DNA from: Gammaproteobacteria bacterium
Lineage (GTDB): Bacteria; Pseudomonadota; Gammaproteobacteria; Steroidobacterales; Rariloculaceae
Direction: 5' to 3'
Assembly (NCBI GenBank): GCA_017577365.1
Contig: PKRJ01000013.1
Location: 1 to 64,000 of the forward strand
DNA: 64,000 nucleotides
A model generated the notes under the pieces. The model made no database searches, was not told the origin of the DNA, and saw only the letters and a program-made list of their open reading frames with translations. The position numbers and the translations under genes are program-made. The stretch's first letter is position 1, and every line of letters begins with the position of its first letter. Below are positions 49,142 through 57,703 of this stretch, piece after piece.

Positions 49142-49470
49142 CTCGTTATTCTCCGCTGCGAGCACCGCCGCCGGGATAGGGCGGCTTGCGAGCCATGGAA
49201 CGAGGGGAGGCGTCCTCGCCGCAGGCCTCCTGTCGGCCTGCCGGGACGCGCGCCGGCCGCGGCTTCGGCCGCCGGCCGACGGAAAGGCCCTCGTGAATTT
49301 CCATATCCGGGTCGACCGGCTCCACGGTATTGTGCCATGCGGCGCCAGCGACTTGAACTTCAACGTTTTTTGTAGGTGCTTGTTCGGGCAAGGATCGTTT
49401 CTCGGTCGATTTCCGCGCGCGCCGATCGACGAATGCATGGGGTGGTAACATAGGCGGCGAGGGTGGATCG
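49142..49470. other. Divergent intergenic region between the lipid and moa genes, 329 bp
   Basis: Non-coding stretch with both promoters expected. It includes a UUCG-capped hairpin (gcggc-ttcg-gccgc, 49259-49272) within a longer GC-rich palindromic area (about 49246-49280) on the moaA side. No Moco riboswitch consensus could be aligned. AT-rich ttttttgtagg at 49367-49377 might belong to a moaA promoter. Confidence 0.4.
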
Positions 49471-50514
49471 ATGACGAACGGCAGCGTGAAGCGATGGCAG
49501 GGCGAGGGGGCGGTCCGGGACCGCCTGAATCGGCCCGTGCGCGATCTCCGGATCTCGGTGATCGATCGCTGCAATTTCCGCTGCCCGTACTGTATGCCCG
49601 AGGACGTCTACGGCGACGAGCACGCGTTCATGCCGCGCTCCGAGTGGCTCACGGCGGGCGAGATCAAGCGCATCGCGTCGCTGTTCTTGCAGCTCGGCGT
49701 CACGAAGTTCCGCCTGACCGGCGGCGAGCCGCTCCTGCGGCGCGATCTCGTCGAGATCGTCGCGGCGCTCGCCGAGCTGCCGGGCGCCGACGATCTCGCG
49801 CTGACGACGAACGGCTCGTTGCTCGCGCGCCGGGCGAAGGAGCTCAAGTCCGCAGGCTTGAAGCGCGTGACGGTGAGCCTCGACAGCCTCGACGACGCGA
49901 CGTTCAAGATGATGAGCGGCGGCCGCGGCGACGTCGCGACGGTGCTCGGGGCGATCGAGACGGCGCGCGAGGTGGGCTTCTCGCCGGTCAAGGTCAACGT
50001 GATGGTGCAGCGCGGCAAGAACGAGGAAGGGGTCCTCGATCTCGTCGAGCGCTTCCGCGGCACCGGCGTGATCGTGCGGTTCATCGAGTACATGGATGTC
50101 GGCACGCTGAACGGCTGGCGCCGCGAGGACGTCGTGCCGTCGAAGGAGCTCGTCGAGAAGATCGGCGCGCGCTGGCCGCTCGAGCCGCTCGACAAGAACT
50201 ATCGCGGCGAGGTCGCGGAGCGCTATCGCTTCGTCGACGGCGCGGGCGAGATCGGTTTCATCTCGTCGGTCAGCAATCCGTTCTGCGGCGACTGTCATCG
50301 CGCGCGGCTGTCCGCCGACGGAAAGCTCTACACGTGCCTCTTCGCGGCGAACGGCACGGATCTTCGAACCCCGCTTCGGGCCGGCGCGAGCGATGCCGAG
50401 CTCATCGGCCTGCTGCAGAACGTGTGGCGTTCGCGCGCTGACCGCTACAGCGAGCTTCGCGCGGAGCTCCGGGCGCGGCGCGAGCGGGTCGAGATGTACA
50501 GGATCGGCGGCTGA
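49471..50514 (+). CDS. moaA: GTP 3',8-cyclase MoaA
   Basis: Radical-SAM first enzyme of molybdenum cofactor synthesis, converting GTP to 3',8-cyclo-7,8-dihydro-GTP. 347 aa. The N-terminal cluster is C34, C38 and C41 in DRCNFRCPYC, the C-terminal cluster lies in NPFCGDCHRARLSADG with a third Cys in LYTCLF, and the protein ends in the family's Gly-Gly (MYRIGG). The start follows a weak GGCGAGGGTGG stretch. It overlaps moaC by one base (TGATG), so the moa genes form one operon moaA-C-D-E. Confidence 0.97.
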   Translation: MTNGSVKRWQGEGAVRDRLNRPVRDLRISVIDRCNFRCPYCMPEDVYGDEHAFMPRSEWLTAGEIKRIASLFLQLGVTKFRLTGGEPLLRRDLVEIVAALAELPGADDLALTTNGSLLARRAKELKSAGLKRVTVSLDSLDDATFKMMSGGRGDVATVLGAIETAREVGFSPVKVNVMVQRGKNEEGVLDLVERFRGTGVIVRFIEYMDVGTLNGWRREDVVPSKELVEKIGARWPLEPLDKNYRGEVAERYRFVDGAGEIGFISSVSNPFCGDCHRARLSADGKLYTCLFAANGTDLRTPLRAGASDAELIGLLQNVWRSRADRYSELRAELRARRERVEMYRIGG

Positions 50515-51014
50515 TGCTCACGCATGTCGACGAGCGCGATCGGCCGACGATGGTCGACGTCGGCGACAAGGCGGTGACGACGCGCACCGCCGAGGCGCGC
50601 GCGATCGTCGAGTTTCCGGAAGAGGCGGGCGTTTCGGCCGGCGAGGAGCTGCGCACGAAGAAGGGGCCGGTCTTCGATACGGCGATCATCGCGGGCGTGA
50701 TGGCCGCGAAGAAGACGCACGATCTCGTGCCGTTCTGTCATCCGATCGCGCTCGAGGATTGCAAGATCGCGATCGACTGGAGCGGCCCGCGCGAGATCAC
50801 GGTGCGCTGCTCCGTGCGTGCGACGCACAAGACCGGCGTCGAGATGGAGGCGCTGACCGGCGCGACGGTCGCCGCGCTCACGATCTACGACATGTGCAAG
50901 GCGCTGACGCACGGGATAAGGATCAAAGAGGTCGCGCTGCTGTCGAAGACCGGCGGCAAGCGCGACTATCGGCTCGAGCCGGCGGCAGCGGGTACCGCCG
51001 GGGGCGAGACTTAG
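50514..51014 (+). CDS. moaC: Cyclic pyranopterin monophosphate synthase MoaC
   Basis: Second enzyme of Moco synthesis, converting the MoaA product into cyclic pyranopterin phosphate. 166 aa. Diagnostic segments are MVDVGDKAVTTRTA near 13, KKTHDLVPFCHPIALEDC near 66 and TGVEMEALTGATVAALTIYDMCKAL near 105; Lys and His active-site residues in these are intact. It overlaps moaA by one base and is followed 37 bases later by moaD. Confidence 0.97.
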   Translation: MLTHVDERDRPTMVDVGDKAVTTRTAEARAIVEFPEEAGVSAGEELRTKKGPVFDTAIIAGVMAAKKTHDLVPFCHPIALEDCKIAIDWSGPREITVRCSVRATHKTGVEMEALTGATVAALTIYDMCKALTHGIRIKEVALLSKTGGKRDYRLEPAAAGTAGGET

Positions 51015-51051
51015 AGCGACTGTGGTCGTGCATCGATAGCAGGGAGAGAAG

Positions 51052-51294
51052 ATGATCGATGTGACGGCGCGCTACTTCGCGGCCTTTCGCGAGCAGGTCG
51101 GTGCCGAGTCCGAGCGGATCACGACTTCGGCCCGCACGGCGGCCGAGCTCTTCAGCGAGCTCGCCGAGCGCCACGGTTTCGCGGACGCGCGGGTCCGCTG
51201 CAAGGTCGCGATCAACGACGAGCTCTGCGACTGGGAGACCGAGCTCACGCACGGCGACGAGGTGCTGTTCTTCCCGCCGGTCGCGGGCGGTTGA
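51052..51294 (+). CDS. moaD: Molybdopterin synthase small subunit MoaD
   Basis: An 80-aa ubiquitin-like sulfur carrier with the C-terminal Gly-Gly that is thiocarboxylated (VLFFPPVAGG). It forms molybdopterin synthase with MoaE, whose start is two bases downstream. GGGAGAG precedes the start. The adenylating MoeB/ThiF-type protein that charges it is not in this window. Confidence 0.95.
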   Translation: MIDVTARYFAAFREQVGAESERITTSARTAAELFSELAERHGFADARVRCKVAINDELCDWETELTHGDEVLFFPPVAGG

Positions 51295-51296
51295 CG

Positions 51297-51758
51297 ATGA
51301 GCTTCGCGATTCGCTCGACCCCGATCGATCCGCGCGCGCTCGAAGAGCGCCTTCGTGACGCGCGCGCCGGCGCGTGCGTGACGTTCGAAGGCTGGGTGCG
51401 CAATCACCAGGACGGTCACGAGGTCACCCTGCTCGAGTACGAGGCGCACGAGCCGATCGCCGTCGCCGAGGGCGAGAAGATCATCGCCGAGGCGAAGCAA
51501 CGTTTCGACGTGCTCGAGATCCTCGCCGAGCATCGCGTCGGCAGGCTCGAGATCGGCGACTGTGCGGTCTGGGTCGGCGTGAGCGCCGCGCACCGCGGCG
51601 CGGCGTTCGACGCGTGCCGCTACGTGATCGACGAGATCAAGCACCGCGTGCCGATCTGGAAGAAGGAACACTACGCGGACGGCGCGAGCGGCTGGGTCAA
51701 CTGCGCGACCGGTGCACCGGTCCGAAACGCCGAGCGGGCCGCAGAGACAGCCTCCTGA
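51297..51758 (+). CDS. moaE: Molybdopterin synthase large subunit MoaE
   Basis: A 153-aa subunit that transfers sulfur from MoaD onto cyclic pyranopterin phosphate. Typical segments include GACVTFEGWVRNHQDGHEV, LEYEAHEPIA, HRVGRLEIGDCAVWVGVSAAHR and the lysines of PIWKKEHYADG. The ATG is two bases after moaD. The last 62 bases overlap the convergent MobA-like gene. Confidence 0.96.
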   Translation: MSFAIRSTPIDPRALEERLRDARAGACVTFEGWVRNHQDGHEVTLLEYEAHEPIAVAEGEKIIAEAKQRFDVLEILAEHRVGRLEIGDCAVWVGVSAAHRGAAFDACRYVIDEIKHRVPIWKKEHYADGASGWVNCATGAPVRNAERAAETAS

Positions 51759-52365
51759 GATCCTCCGCGGTATCGACGTCGACGGCAGCCTCCGGAAGAT
51801 CGACGCGCGTGACGCTCCGGCTTGCCGCGAGCACGCGCCGAGCGCCTTCGTCGCCCGAGAGCGCGCGGAGCGCGGCGAACGTTCTGCGCGGCAAGATCGC
51901 GGGCGCCCCGAGCCGACCGGAGTGGGCGGCGGCCGCCGGCTGCGACGGCCGGCGCCGCCAAGCGGCGATGAGCCGCGCGAGGCTCCTCACATCGACGTGC
52001 GGCTGATCGGCGATCATGAAGAGCACCGCGCGCGCGTTGCGCGGCACCGCATCGAGGCCGCGGCGGAGCGACGTCGCCATCCCTTCGCGCCAGCCCGGGT
52101 GGTGGACTATTTCGGCTCGCTGCGCGCGCATTCGCGCGACGAGGCTCCGTAGCCGTTGCGCTTCGGCGCCGACGACGACGATCACCGGGCCGGCCGTCGC
52201 GCGCAGCGCCGTGCTCACGGCACGCTCTAGCAGCGTGCGGCCGCGGAGCCGCACGAGCTGTTTCGGCCGCCCGAGCCGCGTCGAGCCGCCGGCGGCGAGG
52301 ATCACCGTAGCGAGTCCGGATGCTGCGCCGCCCTTGATCGCGCGGCGGCCGAAGGCTCGACGCAT
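51697..52365 (-). CDS. MobA/MocA-like molybdenum cofactor nucleotidyltransferase
   Basis: A 222-aa NTP-transferase-fold protein with the signature VILAAGGSTRLGRPKQLVRL (about 21-40) and ADQPHVDVRSL near 118; the pattern fits the MocA/MobA-like class that adds CMP or GMP to the cofactor for xanthine-oxidase-family or DMSO-reductase-family enzymes. The LGRPKQL form points to the MocA (CTP) side. It lies opposite the moa operon, sharing 62 bases with moaE. The start codon at 52365 is the most upstream; an ATG slightly inside is possible. Confidence 0.82.
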   Translation of the reverse strand: MRRAFGRRAIKGGAASGLATVILAAGGSTRLGRPKQLVRLRGRTLLERAVSTALRATAGPVIVVVGAEAQRLRSLVARMRAQRAEIVHHPGWREGMATSLRRGLDAVPRNARAVLFMIADQPHVDVRSLARLIAAWRRRPSQPAAAAHSGRLGAPAILPRRTFAALRALSGDEGARRVLAASRSVTRVDLPEAAVDVDTAEDLRRLSLRPARRFGPVHRSRS

Positions 52366-52417
52366 GAGTTTCCCGTATCTCGTGTTCCGAGGCGCATCCG
52401 CGCACTATACTCGACTC

Positions 52418-52891
52418 ATGAACATACGCTTGGGCCTCGCGCGGCGCGACGACGCGACGGAAATCTCGCTGATGTCGCGCTTCCTGGTCGAGCACGGCTT
52501 GCCGTGGTCGTGGACGGAGAGCCGCGTCTCGCGGTATATCCGGCACCCGGACTGCTCGGTCGTCGTCGCGCGCGACCGCCGCCGGATCGCGGGCTTCGGC
52601 GTGATGGAGTTTCACGACGCGCACGCGCACTTGAGCCTGCTCGCCGTGCGGCCTGCGTATCAGCGCCGCGGTATCGGCCGCAGGATCATCGAGTGGCTCG
52701 AGTCGACGGCGCGGACGGCCGGCATCTTCCTCGTGCGCCTCGAGCTTCGTGCGGGCAACGACGCCGCACGGCAGTTCTACGAGAAGCTCGGTTACCGCGA
52801 GACGGGACGTAAAGCCGGTTACTACGATGCGCGCGAGGACGCGGTCGTGATGACGCGCGACTTGAGCGTGCATTCGAGCTTCAACGCATGA
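52418..52891 (+). CDS. GNAT-family N-acetyltransferase
   Basis: A 157-aa RimI-like acetyltransferase. The acetyl-CoA-binding motif is seen in AVRPAYQRRGIGRRIIEWLE and the end of the fold in LRAGNDAARQFYEKLGYRETGRKAGYY. It begins 52 bases after the start of the MobA-like gene on the other strand and is followed by moaB 25 bases downstream. Its place inside a Moco locus is probably neutral, although protein N-terminal acetylation is possible. Confidence 0.9.
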   Translation: MNIRLGLARRDDATEISLMSRFLVEHGLPWSWTESRVSRYIRHPDCSVVVARDRRRIAGFGVMEFHDAHAHLSLLAVRPAYQRRGIGRRIIEWLESTARTAGIFLVRLELRAGNDAARQFYEKLGYRETGRKAGYYDAREDAVVMTRDLSVHSSFNA

Positions 52892-52916
52892 CGAGCGTCG
52901 CGCACGAGAGGAACCG

Positions 52917-53432
52917 ATGAGCGAGCCCGCGTTTCTGCCGCTATCGATCGCCGTGCTCACCGTGTCGGATACACGCACGGAGGAGACGGACAAGTCCGGC
53001 GCGCTGCTCGCCGAGCGCATCGTCGCCGCGGGCCATCGGCTCGCGGAGAAGCGCATCGTCAAGGACGACGTTTACGCGATTCGCGCCGTCGTCGCCGCGT
53101 GGATCGCCGATCCCGAGATCGATGTCGTGCTCACGACCGGCGGCACCGGCATCACCGCCCGCGACGGCACGCCCGAGGCCGTCGCGGTGCTGCTCGACAA
53201 GACGATCGACGGTTTCGGCGAAATGTTTCGCATGCTGTCGTACGAGGAGATCGGCACGTCGAGCCTGCAGTCGCGTTGTCTCGCCGGCGTCGCGAACTCG
53301 ACGTTCGTCTTCTGCCTGCCGGGCTCGGCGCATGCGTGCGCGACCGGCTGGGACAAGATCCTCCGCGCGCAGCTCGACATACGCACGCGTCCGTGCAATT
53401 TCGCGGAGCTCTTGCCGCGGCTTCGCGAGTGA
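52917..53432 (+). CDS. moaB: Molybdenum cofactor biosynthesis protein MoaB
   Basis: A 171-aa member of the MoaB/MogA family, which adenylates molybdopterin before molybdate insertion. The binding motif is [18 protein letters not shown] at about 80-97, with [12 protein letters not shown]-like [21 protein letters not shown] later. GAGAGGAACCG precedes the ATG. Follows the GNAT gene on the same strand and closes the Moco group. Confidence 0.94.
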   Translation: MSEPAFLPLSIAVLTVSDTRTEETDKSGALLAERIVAAGHRLAEKRIVKDDVYAIRAVVAAWIADPEIDVVLTTGGTGITARDGTPEAVAVLLDKTIDGFGEMFRMLSYEEIGTSSLQSRCLAGVANSTFVFCLPGSAHACATGWDKILRAQLDIRTRPCNFAELLPRLRE

Positions 53433-53539
53433 TCGCGTCGCGGGCGTCGATCGTCCAACTGTCCGTCATCGTCTCGATTCAAGGACGACCGGTTGGCATT
53501 GCCGCCGGCCGCGTTCTATCATTCGCCCCGCAAGTCATT

Positions 53540-53633
53540 AGTCCGAGGGGTGGCCGCCGAAGCGGCCTGAGAGGCTGGCTAGTTCGCCAGCTAACCCTTT
53601 GAACCTGATCCGGTTAGTGCCGGCGTAGGGACT
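53540..53633 (+). ncRNA. TPP riboswitch (THI element)
   Basis: The thi-box is plain: ggggtgg near 53547, ctgagagg at 53567-53574 and the pyrophosphate-sensing end gaacctgatc..ggttagtgccggcgtaggga at about 53601-53631. P1 closes through agtcc (53540-53544) with ggact (53629-53633). It precedes a TonB-dependent receptor, so it is expected to reduce expression of the thiamine-uptake operon when thiamine diphosphate is plentiful. Confidence 0.93.
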
Positions 53634-53668
53634 GGAGCTCTTCCTCTTCCCCGATCGCTGCTCGCACC

Positions 53669-53694
53669 GGATCTCGCTTGATGAAAGGAGATCC
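53669..53694 (+). promoter_or_regulatory. Hairpin covering the ribosome-binding site of the TonB receptor
   Basis: ggatctc (53669-53675) and gagatcc (53688-53694) form a perfect 7-bp stem whose 3' arm and loop contain the AAAGGAGAT Shine-Dalgarno sequence for ATG 53697. It lies directly downstream of the TPP riboswitch and could be the expression-platform stem that blocks translation. The exact switching partner was not worked out. Confidence 0.6.
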
Positions 53695-53696
53695 GC

Positions 53697-55901
53697 ATGC
53701 GTCATTCGTTCGCCGCTCGCCGCGCGCGAGCGCGGCTCGCCGCAAAGCCTATTCAGCCGTCTGGCGGGGCCGCCGCCCGTTCCGACCGGGCATTACGCAG
53801 CCTTCCGGCAGCGCTGCTCGCGGTGCCGCTCGGGCTCGTGGCTTTCCCATCTCATGCGCAGCTCGGCATCGAAGAAGTCGTCGTCACCGCCGAGTTTCGC
53901 GAGGCCGATGCGCAATCGCTCGCGCGCAGCGTGACCGTGCTCGATGCCGATCTGCTCGAAGCCGCGACGGTTCAGCACTTCGAGGAGACGACGCTGCTCG
54001 TGCCGAACCTCAATTGGTCCGGCGAAGGGTCCAGAGCGCGGTACTTTCAGCTGCGCGGCATCGGCGAGCTCGAGCAGTACGAGGGCGCGCCGAATCCGTC
54101 GGTCGGTTTCCTGATCGACGACATCGACTTCTCGGCGATCGGCGCCGTCGCGACGCTGTTCGACGTCGAGCGCATCGAGGTGCTGCGCGGTCCGCAAGGG
54201 ACGCGCTACGGCGCGAACGCGCTCGGCGGGCTCGTCTACGTGCGCTCCGCCGAGCCGCCCGAGACGCTGTCCGCGGACTTCGAGCTGACCGGCGGTAACG
54301 ACGGAACGAGAGCATACGGCGCCGCCCTCGGCGGACCGCTCGGGGGGCGAGCGGGGTATCGCGTGTCGCTGCATCGCTACGAGAGCAACGGCTTCCGCGA
54401 CAACGTTTATCTCGGCCGGGACGACACATACGGCCGCGACGAGCTGGCGTTGCGCGGAAAGCTCAAGTTCGACGTCGGCGAGCGCGTCGGCATCGAGGCG
54501 ACCGCGCTCTACCTCGACATGGATAACGGCTACGACGCGTGGACGATCTTCAACGACTTCGACGTCCACTCCGACCGGCCGGGCCGCGACGAGCAGGAGT
54601 CGATCGCCGCGTCGGTGCGCATGACGGCCGAGCTCGATAGGTTCGATCTCGTCTCGATCACCGGCATCAACTCGACCGACGCGCTCTTCAGCTTCGACGC
54701 GGATTGGGGCAATCCCGATCTGTGGGCGCCGGTCGTTTACGATTTCTTCCTCGCGAACGATCGGCAGCGCGACACGCTGAATCAGGAGGTCCGGTTCTTG
54801 TCGAAGCCCGGCGCGCTCGCCGGCGGCCGCGGCGACTGGCTCTTCGGCGTGTACGTGCTCGACCTCGAGGAAACGAACGACCGCTTCGAGAACGGCGTGC
54901 TCGACGACGGCGTCTTCGATCCGTTCGTCCTCGACGTGCAGTCGTCGAGCGCGTACGACGCGACGAATTTCGCCGTGTTCGGTCAGGTCGATTTCGCGCT
55001 GACCGAGCGCCTCGAGCTCACGGCGGGACTTCGCTGGGAGCGCCGCGACGCGAGCTATACCGACAGCTTCGGCAACGCATTCTCTCCCGAGGATCGCATG
55101 CTCGGCGGCGAGCTTTCGCTCGCGTGGCACGTCGCGGACGGCTGGACGACCTACGCGCGGCTCGCGCGCGGCTACAAGGCGGGCGGCTTCAACGTCTCGT
55201 TCGCCGGCGTCGACTTCGACGAGGTCGACAACGTCACGCCGGATCAGATCGAGTTCGACGCCGAGTCGCTGGTGAGCCTCGAAGCCGGCGTCAAAGGGGC
55301 CTGGCTCGACGGCCGGCTGCGTGCCGATATCGGGGTCTTCGAGGCGCGCCGCGACGATCAGCAGATCAAGATTCCGCTGCAGCTGCGTCTCGGCGATCCT
55401 TCGTCGTTTCTGTTCCTCACCGAGAACGCCGAGGAGGGCCGTCACCGCGGCGCCGAGGCGACCGTCGACTGGCTCGCGACCGAGAGCGTCCGCCTGTTCG
55501 GCTCGCTCGGCTGGCTCGATACGGAGATCGTCGAGTTCAGCGTGTTTTCGGATCTCGAGGGCCGCGAGCAGGCGCACGCGCCGCGCATGAGCTACTCGCT
55601 CGGCGCGGAGTATCGCAACGGCGACGGCTGGTTCGGCCGTCTCGAGATCGGCGGGCGCGAAGGCTTCTACTTCGACTACTCGCACGACGAGAAGTCCGAG
55701 AGCTACCGGCTCGTGAACCTGCGCATCGGCCGCGATATGGGGGCGTTCAGCGTCTCGCTGTGGGCGCGCAACCTGCTCGACGAGGAGTACGCGGTGCGCG
55801 GCTTCTTCTTCGGCAACGAGCCGCCCGACTTTCCGAACAAGCGCTATATCCGCCTCGGCGATCCGCGGCACTTCGGCGTGACGTTCAAATACCGGATGTA
55901 A
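53697..55901 (+). CDS. TonB-dependent outer-membrane receptor, probably for thiamine
   Basis: A 734-aa receptor with a long signal peptide (SLPAALLAVPLGLVAFPSHA, cleavage about residue 54). The TonB box/plug region opens with IEEVVVTAEFRE, contains RYFQLRGIGELEQYEG and IEVLRGPQGTRYGANALGGLVYV, and the barrel ends with the aromatic GVTFKYRM. The control by a TPP riboswitch and the three downstream thiamine genes identify the substrate as thiamine or a precursor, by context. AAAGGAG precedes the start. Confidence 0.9.
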   Translation: MRHSFAARRARARLAAKPIQPSGGAAARSDRALRSLPAALLAVPLGLVAFPSHAQLGIEEVVVTAEFREADAQSLARSVTVLDADLLEAATVQHFEETTLLVPNLNWSGEGSRARYFQLRGIGELEQYEGAPNPSVGFLIDDIDFSAIGAVATLFDVERIEVLRGPQGTRYGANALGGLVYVRSAEPPETLSADFELTGGNDGTRAYGAALGGPLGGRAGYRVSLHRYESNGFRDNVYLGRDDTYGRDELALRGKLKFDVGERVGIEATALYLDMDNGYDAWTIFNDFDVHSDRPGRDEQESIAASVRMTAELDRFDLVSITGINSTDALFSFDADWGNPDLWAPVVYDFFLANDRQRDTLNQEVRFLSKPGALAGGRGDWLFGVYVLDLEETNDRFENGVLDDGVFDPFVLDVQSSSAYDATNFAVFGQVDFALTERLELTAGLRWERRDASYTDSFGNAFSPEDRMLGGELSLAWHVADGWTTYARLARGYKAGGFNVSFAGVDFDEVDNVTPDQIEFDAESLVSLEAGVKGAWLDGRLRADIGVFEARRDDQQIKIPLQLRLGDPSSFLFLTENAEEGRHRGAEATVDWLATESVRLFGSLGWLDTEIVEFSVFSDLEGREQAHAPRMSYSLGAEYRNGDGWFGRLEIGGREGFYFDYSHDEKSESYRLVNLRIGRDMGAFSVSLWARNLLDEEYAVRGFFFGNEPPDFPNKRYIRLGDPRHFGVTFKYRM

Positions 55902-55918
55902 TGCGCACGGAGGCCGAC

Positions 55919-56197
55919 ATGGAAATCACCGCGGAGCTGTCGTTGTATCCGCTCGGGAGCGATCACCCGATCGCCGAGATCGTAGAGCTCATCAACGGCT
56001 TGCGCGCCGACCCGCGCGTTCGCGTCGTCGTGAATCAGATGAGCACGCAGATCACGGGCGAGCTCGACGACGTCATGGCCGTCGTGACCGATGCGATGCG
56101 GTCGTCGTTCGGCACCGGCAGCACGAAGGTGCTCGTCGCGAAGTTCCTGAGCAAGGGGCTGCCGATCGCCGACACGCCCGTGCTCACGACGAGCTGA
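55919..56197 (+). CDS. YkoF-type (COG0011) thiamine-binding protein
   Basis: A 92-aa single-domain protein: MEITAELSLYPLGSDHPIAEIVELI and NQMSTQITGELDDVMAVVTDAMR match the MTH1187/YkoF fold, which binds thiamine or hydroxymethylpyrimidine in the cytoplasm. GGAGG five bases upstream supports ATG 55919; ATG 55901, overlapping the receptor stop, is possible. Located in the riboswitch-led operon between receptor and transporter, supporting a thiamine-carrier or sensing task. Confidence 0.87.
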   Translation: MEITAELSLYPLGSDHPIAEIVELINGLRADPRVRVVVNQMSTQITGELDDVMAVVTDAMRSSFGTGSTKVLVAKFLSKGLPIADTPVLTTS

Positions 56198-56206
56198 GCG
56201 CCGGCG

Positions 56207-56809
56207 ATGGCTGCGCTCGAAGTGCTCCAGGTCGTCGCCGTCGTTTGCGCGGTGCTGTACCTGGTGCTCGTGATCCGCGAGAACACCTGGTGCTGGCCGG
56301 TCGCGCTGATCGGCTCGCTGCTGTCGCTCGTCGTCGTCTTCGATAGAAAGCTCTACATGGACGCGGCGCTGCACCTTTTCTACGCGGCGATGGCGATCTA
56401 CGGCTGGCTGCAATGGGTGCGCGGCGGGGAACGCTCCTCCGGGGTGGCGATCTGCGTGTGGTCGTGGCGTCGTCACGCGGTTGCGATCGCCGGAATTCTG
56501 GTGGGTACCGTTGCGTTCGGGGCGCTGCTCGAGGCCCGCACCGACGCCGCGCTGCCGTACCTCGACTCGTTCACGACCATCGCCGCGCTCGTCACGACCT
56601 ACATGGTCGCGAAGAAGGTGCTCGAGAACTGGATCTACTGGTTCGTGATCGACGGCATATCGGTTTATCTTTATGTCGCTCGAGAGCTTTTCTGGTTCGC
56701 GGGCCTCTTCGTCGGCTATCTGGTGCTGATCGTGATTGGATTTAGGGCATGGAGCCGTGAATGGCGCACCAGTCGTATTGAGGCTGCGGCGGGCAGTGGA
56801 GCCTATTGA
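56207..56809 (+). CDS. pnuT: PnuC-family transporter, thiamine type (PnuT)
   Basis: A 200-aa inner-membrane protein with seven or eight helices. The PnuC family pattern is present in ENTWCWPVALIGSLLSLVVVF and AAMAIYGWLQWVRGG and near the end in LENWIYWFVIDGISVYLYV. PnuC proteins move vitamins by facilitated diffusion, trapped by phosphorylation. The neighbours (TPP riboswitch, thiamine receptor, binding protein, kinase) make thiamine the likely cargo; the nicotinamide-riboside type is less likely. Confidence 0.88.
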   Translation: MAALEVLQVVAVVCAVLYLVLVIRENTWCWPVALIGSLLSLVVVFDRKLYMDAALHLFYAAMAIYGWLQWVRGGERSSGVAICVWSWRRHAVAIAGILVGTVAFGALLEARTDAALPYLDSFTTIAALVTTYMVAKKVLENWIYWFVIDGISVYLYVARELFWFAGLFVGYLVLIVIGFRAWSREWRTSRIEAAAGSGAY

Positions 56810-57686
56810 CGATGCGACTCGCGCCGCGCTGATCGCCGCGTTGCGGAAGGTCGGGCTCGCCGACGCGCCCGACAAGCCGCCCGCCGATGGATTCGCTTTT
56901 CAGCCGCTTGCCGGAGGCCTGGGACGACGCGCGTTCCTTGCCTCTTGCGGCGAGCATCAATGGGTGGTTCGCCTCGCGGGCGCGGATCGCGCGGGCGCGC
57001 TCGATCTCGTCGACGAAGCGCGGATCACCGCCGAGGCCGCCTCGTTCGAGATCGCGCCGCGCGTCGTCGCGTGCGACGAAGCCGCAGGCGTGCTCGTCAC
57101 GGAGCATCTGCGCGGCGCGCGGCCGGTCGACGCCCGTACGCTGAAGAGCCCAGAAGGCATCCGGCGGGCCGCCGCGCTGCTCAAACGTCTCCATCGTCTC
57201 CGGATCGCGATCCGTCCTTTCGATCCCGAGCGCTTCGCAGCGCAGTACCTCTCGGGCGCGTGCGCCGAGGAGCATCTCGACGAGCGGCATCGGCGGCTCG
57301 CCCGGGAGCTCCGTGCACTCGCGCGGGAGTATCGCCGCCGATATCCGAGCATCGTCGTCTGCCACAACGACCTGGTGCCGTCGAATATCCTCGACGACGG
57401 GCGGCTGCGTCTCGTCGACTTCGAGTATGCTGTGCTGGCTGCGCCGATCCTCGATCTTGCCGGGCTCGCGGCGTCGAGCGGTTTCGACGCCGGTGCTCGC
57501 CGACGGCTCGTCGAGGCGTATTACGGCAGTGCGCCGGCGCCGTTCACGCTGATCGAGTTCGATCGGGTCGTGCGCCTGGTGCGATTGTTGGGTTATTTCT
57601 GGGCACTGCATTCGGCGTCGACGGCGGCGGACCGCGCGCCGTATGAGGCGTTCGCGCGGCAGACGGCGGCGACGCTCGACGCATAG
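56757..57686 (+). CDS. Choline/aminoglycoside-kinase-family protein, probable thiamine kinase
   Basis: A 309-aa APH-fold kinase. The glycine-rich N-lobe is LAGGLGRRAFLASCGEHQWVVRL, the catalytic Brenner-type motif is VVCHNDLVPSNIL and the metal motif is RLRLVDFEYA. It overlaps the transporter gene by 53 bases if GTG 56757 is used; GTG 56796 is an alternative with less overlap. Phosphorylation of imported thiamine would trap it, as ThiK or related kinases do. It closes the thiamine-salvage set. Confidence 0.8.
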   Translation: MNGAPVVLRLRRAVEPIDDATRAALIAALRKVGLADAPDKPPADGFAFQPLAGGLGRRAFLASCGEHQWVVRLAGADRAGALDLVDEARITAEAASFEIAPRVVACDEAAGVLVTEHLRGARPVDARTLKSPEGIRRAAALLKRLHRLRIAIRPFDPERFAAQYLSGACAEEHLDERHRRLARELRALAREYRRRYPSIVVCHNDLVPSNILDDGRLRLVDFEYAVLAAPILDLAGLAASSGFDAGARRRLVEAYYGSAPAPFTLIEFDRVVRLVRLLGYFWALHSASTAADRAPYEAFARQTAATLDA

Positions 57687-57703
57687 CGAGACGGTAGGGA
57701 ACG

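Noticed and set aside
49246-49290. Possible Moco riboswitch before moaA
   Set aside because: GC-rich hairpins are present, but the conserved Moco RNA core could not be aligned; only a stable UUCG hairpin is supported.
53678-54298. Alternative ORF starting at the ATG in the hairpin loop upstream of the TonB receptor
   Set aside because: Out of frame with the receptor, Arg-rich, and lacking any motif; ATG 53697 gives the true plug-and-barrel protein.
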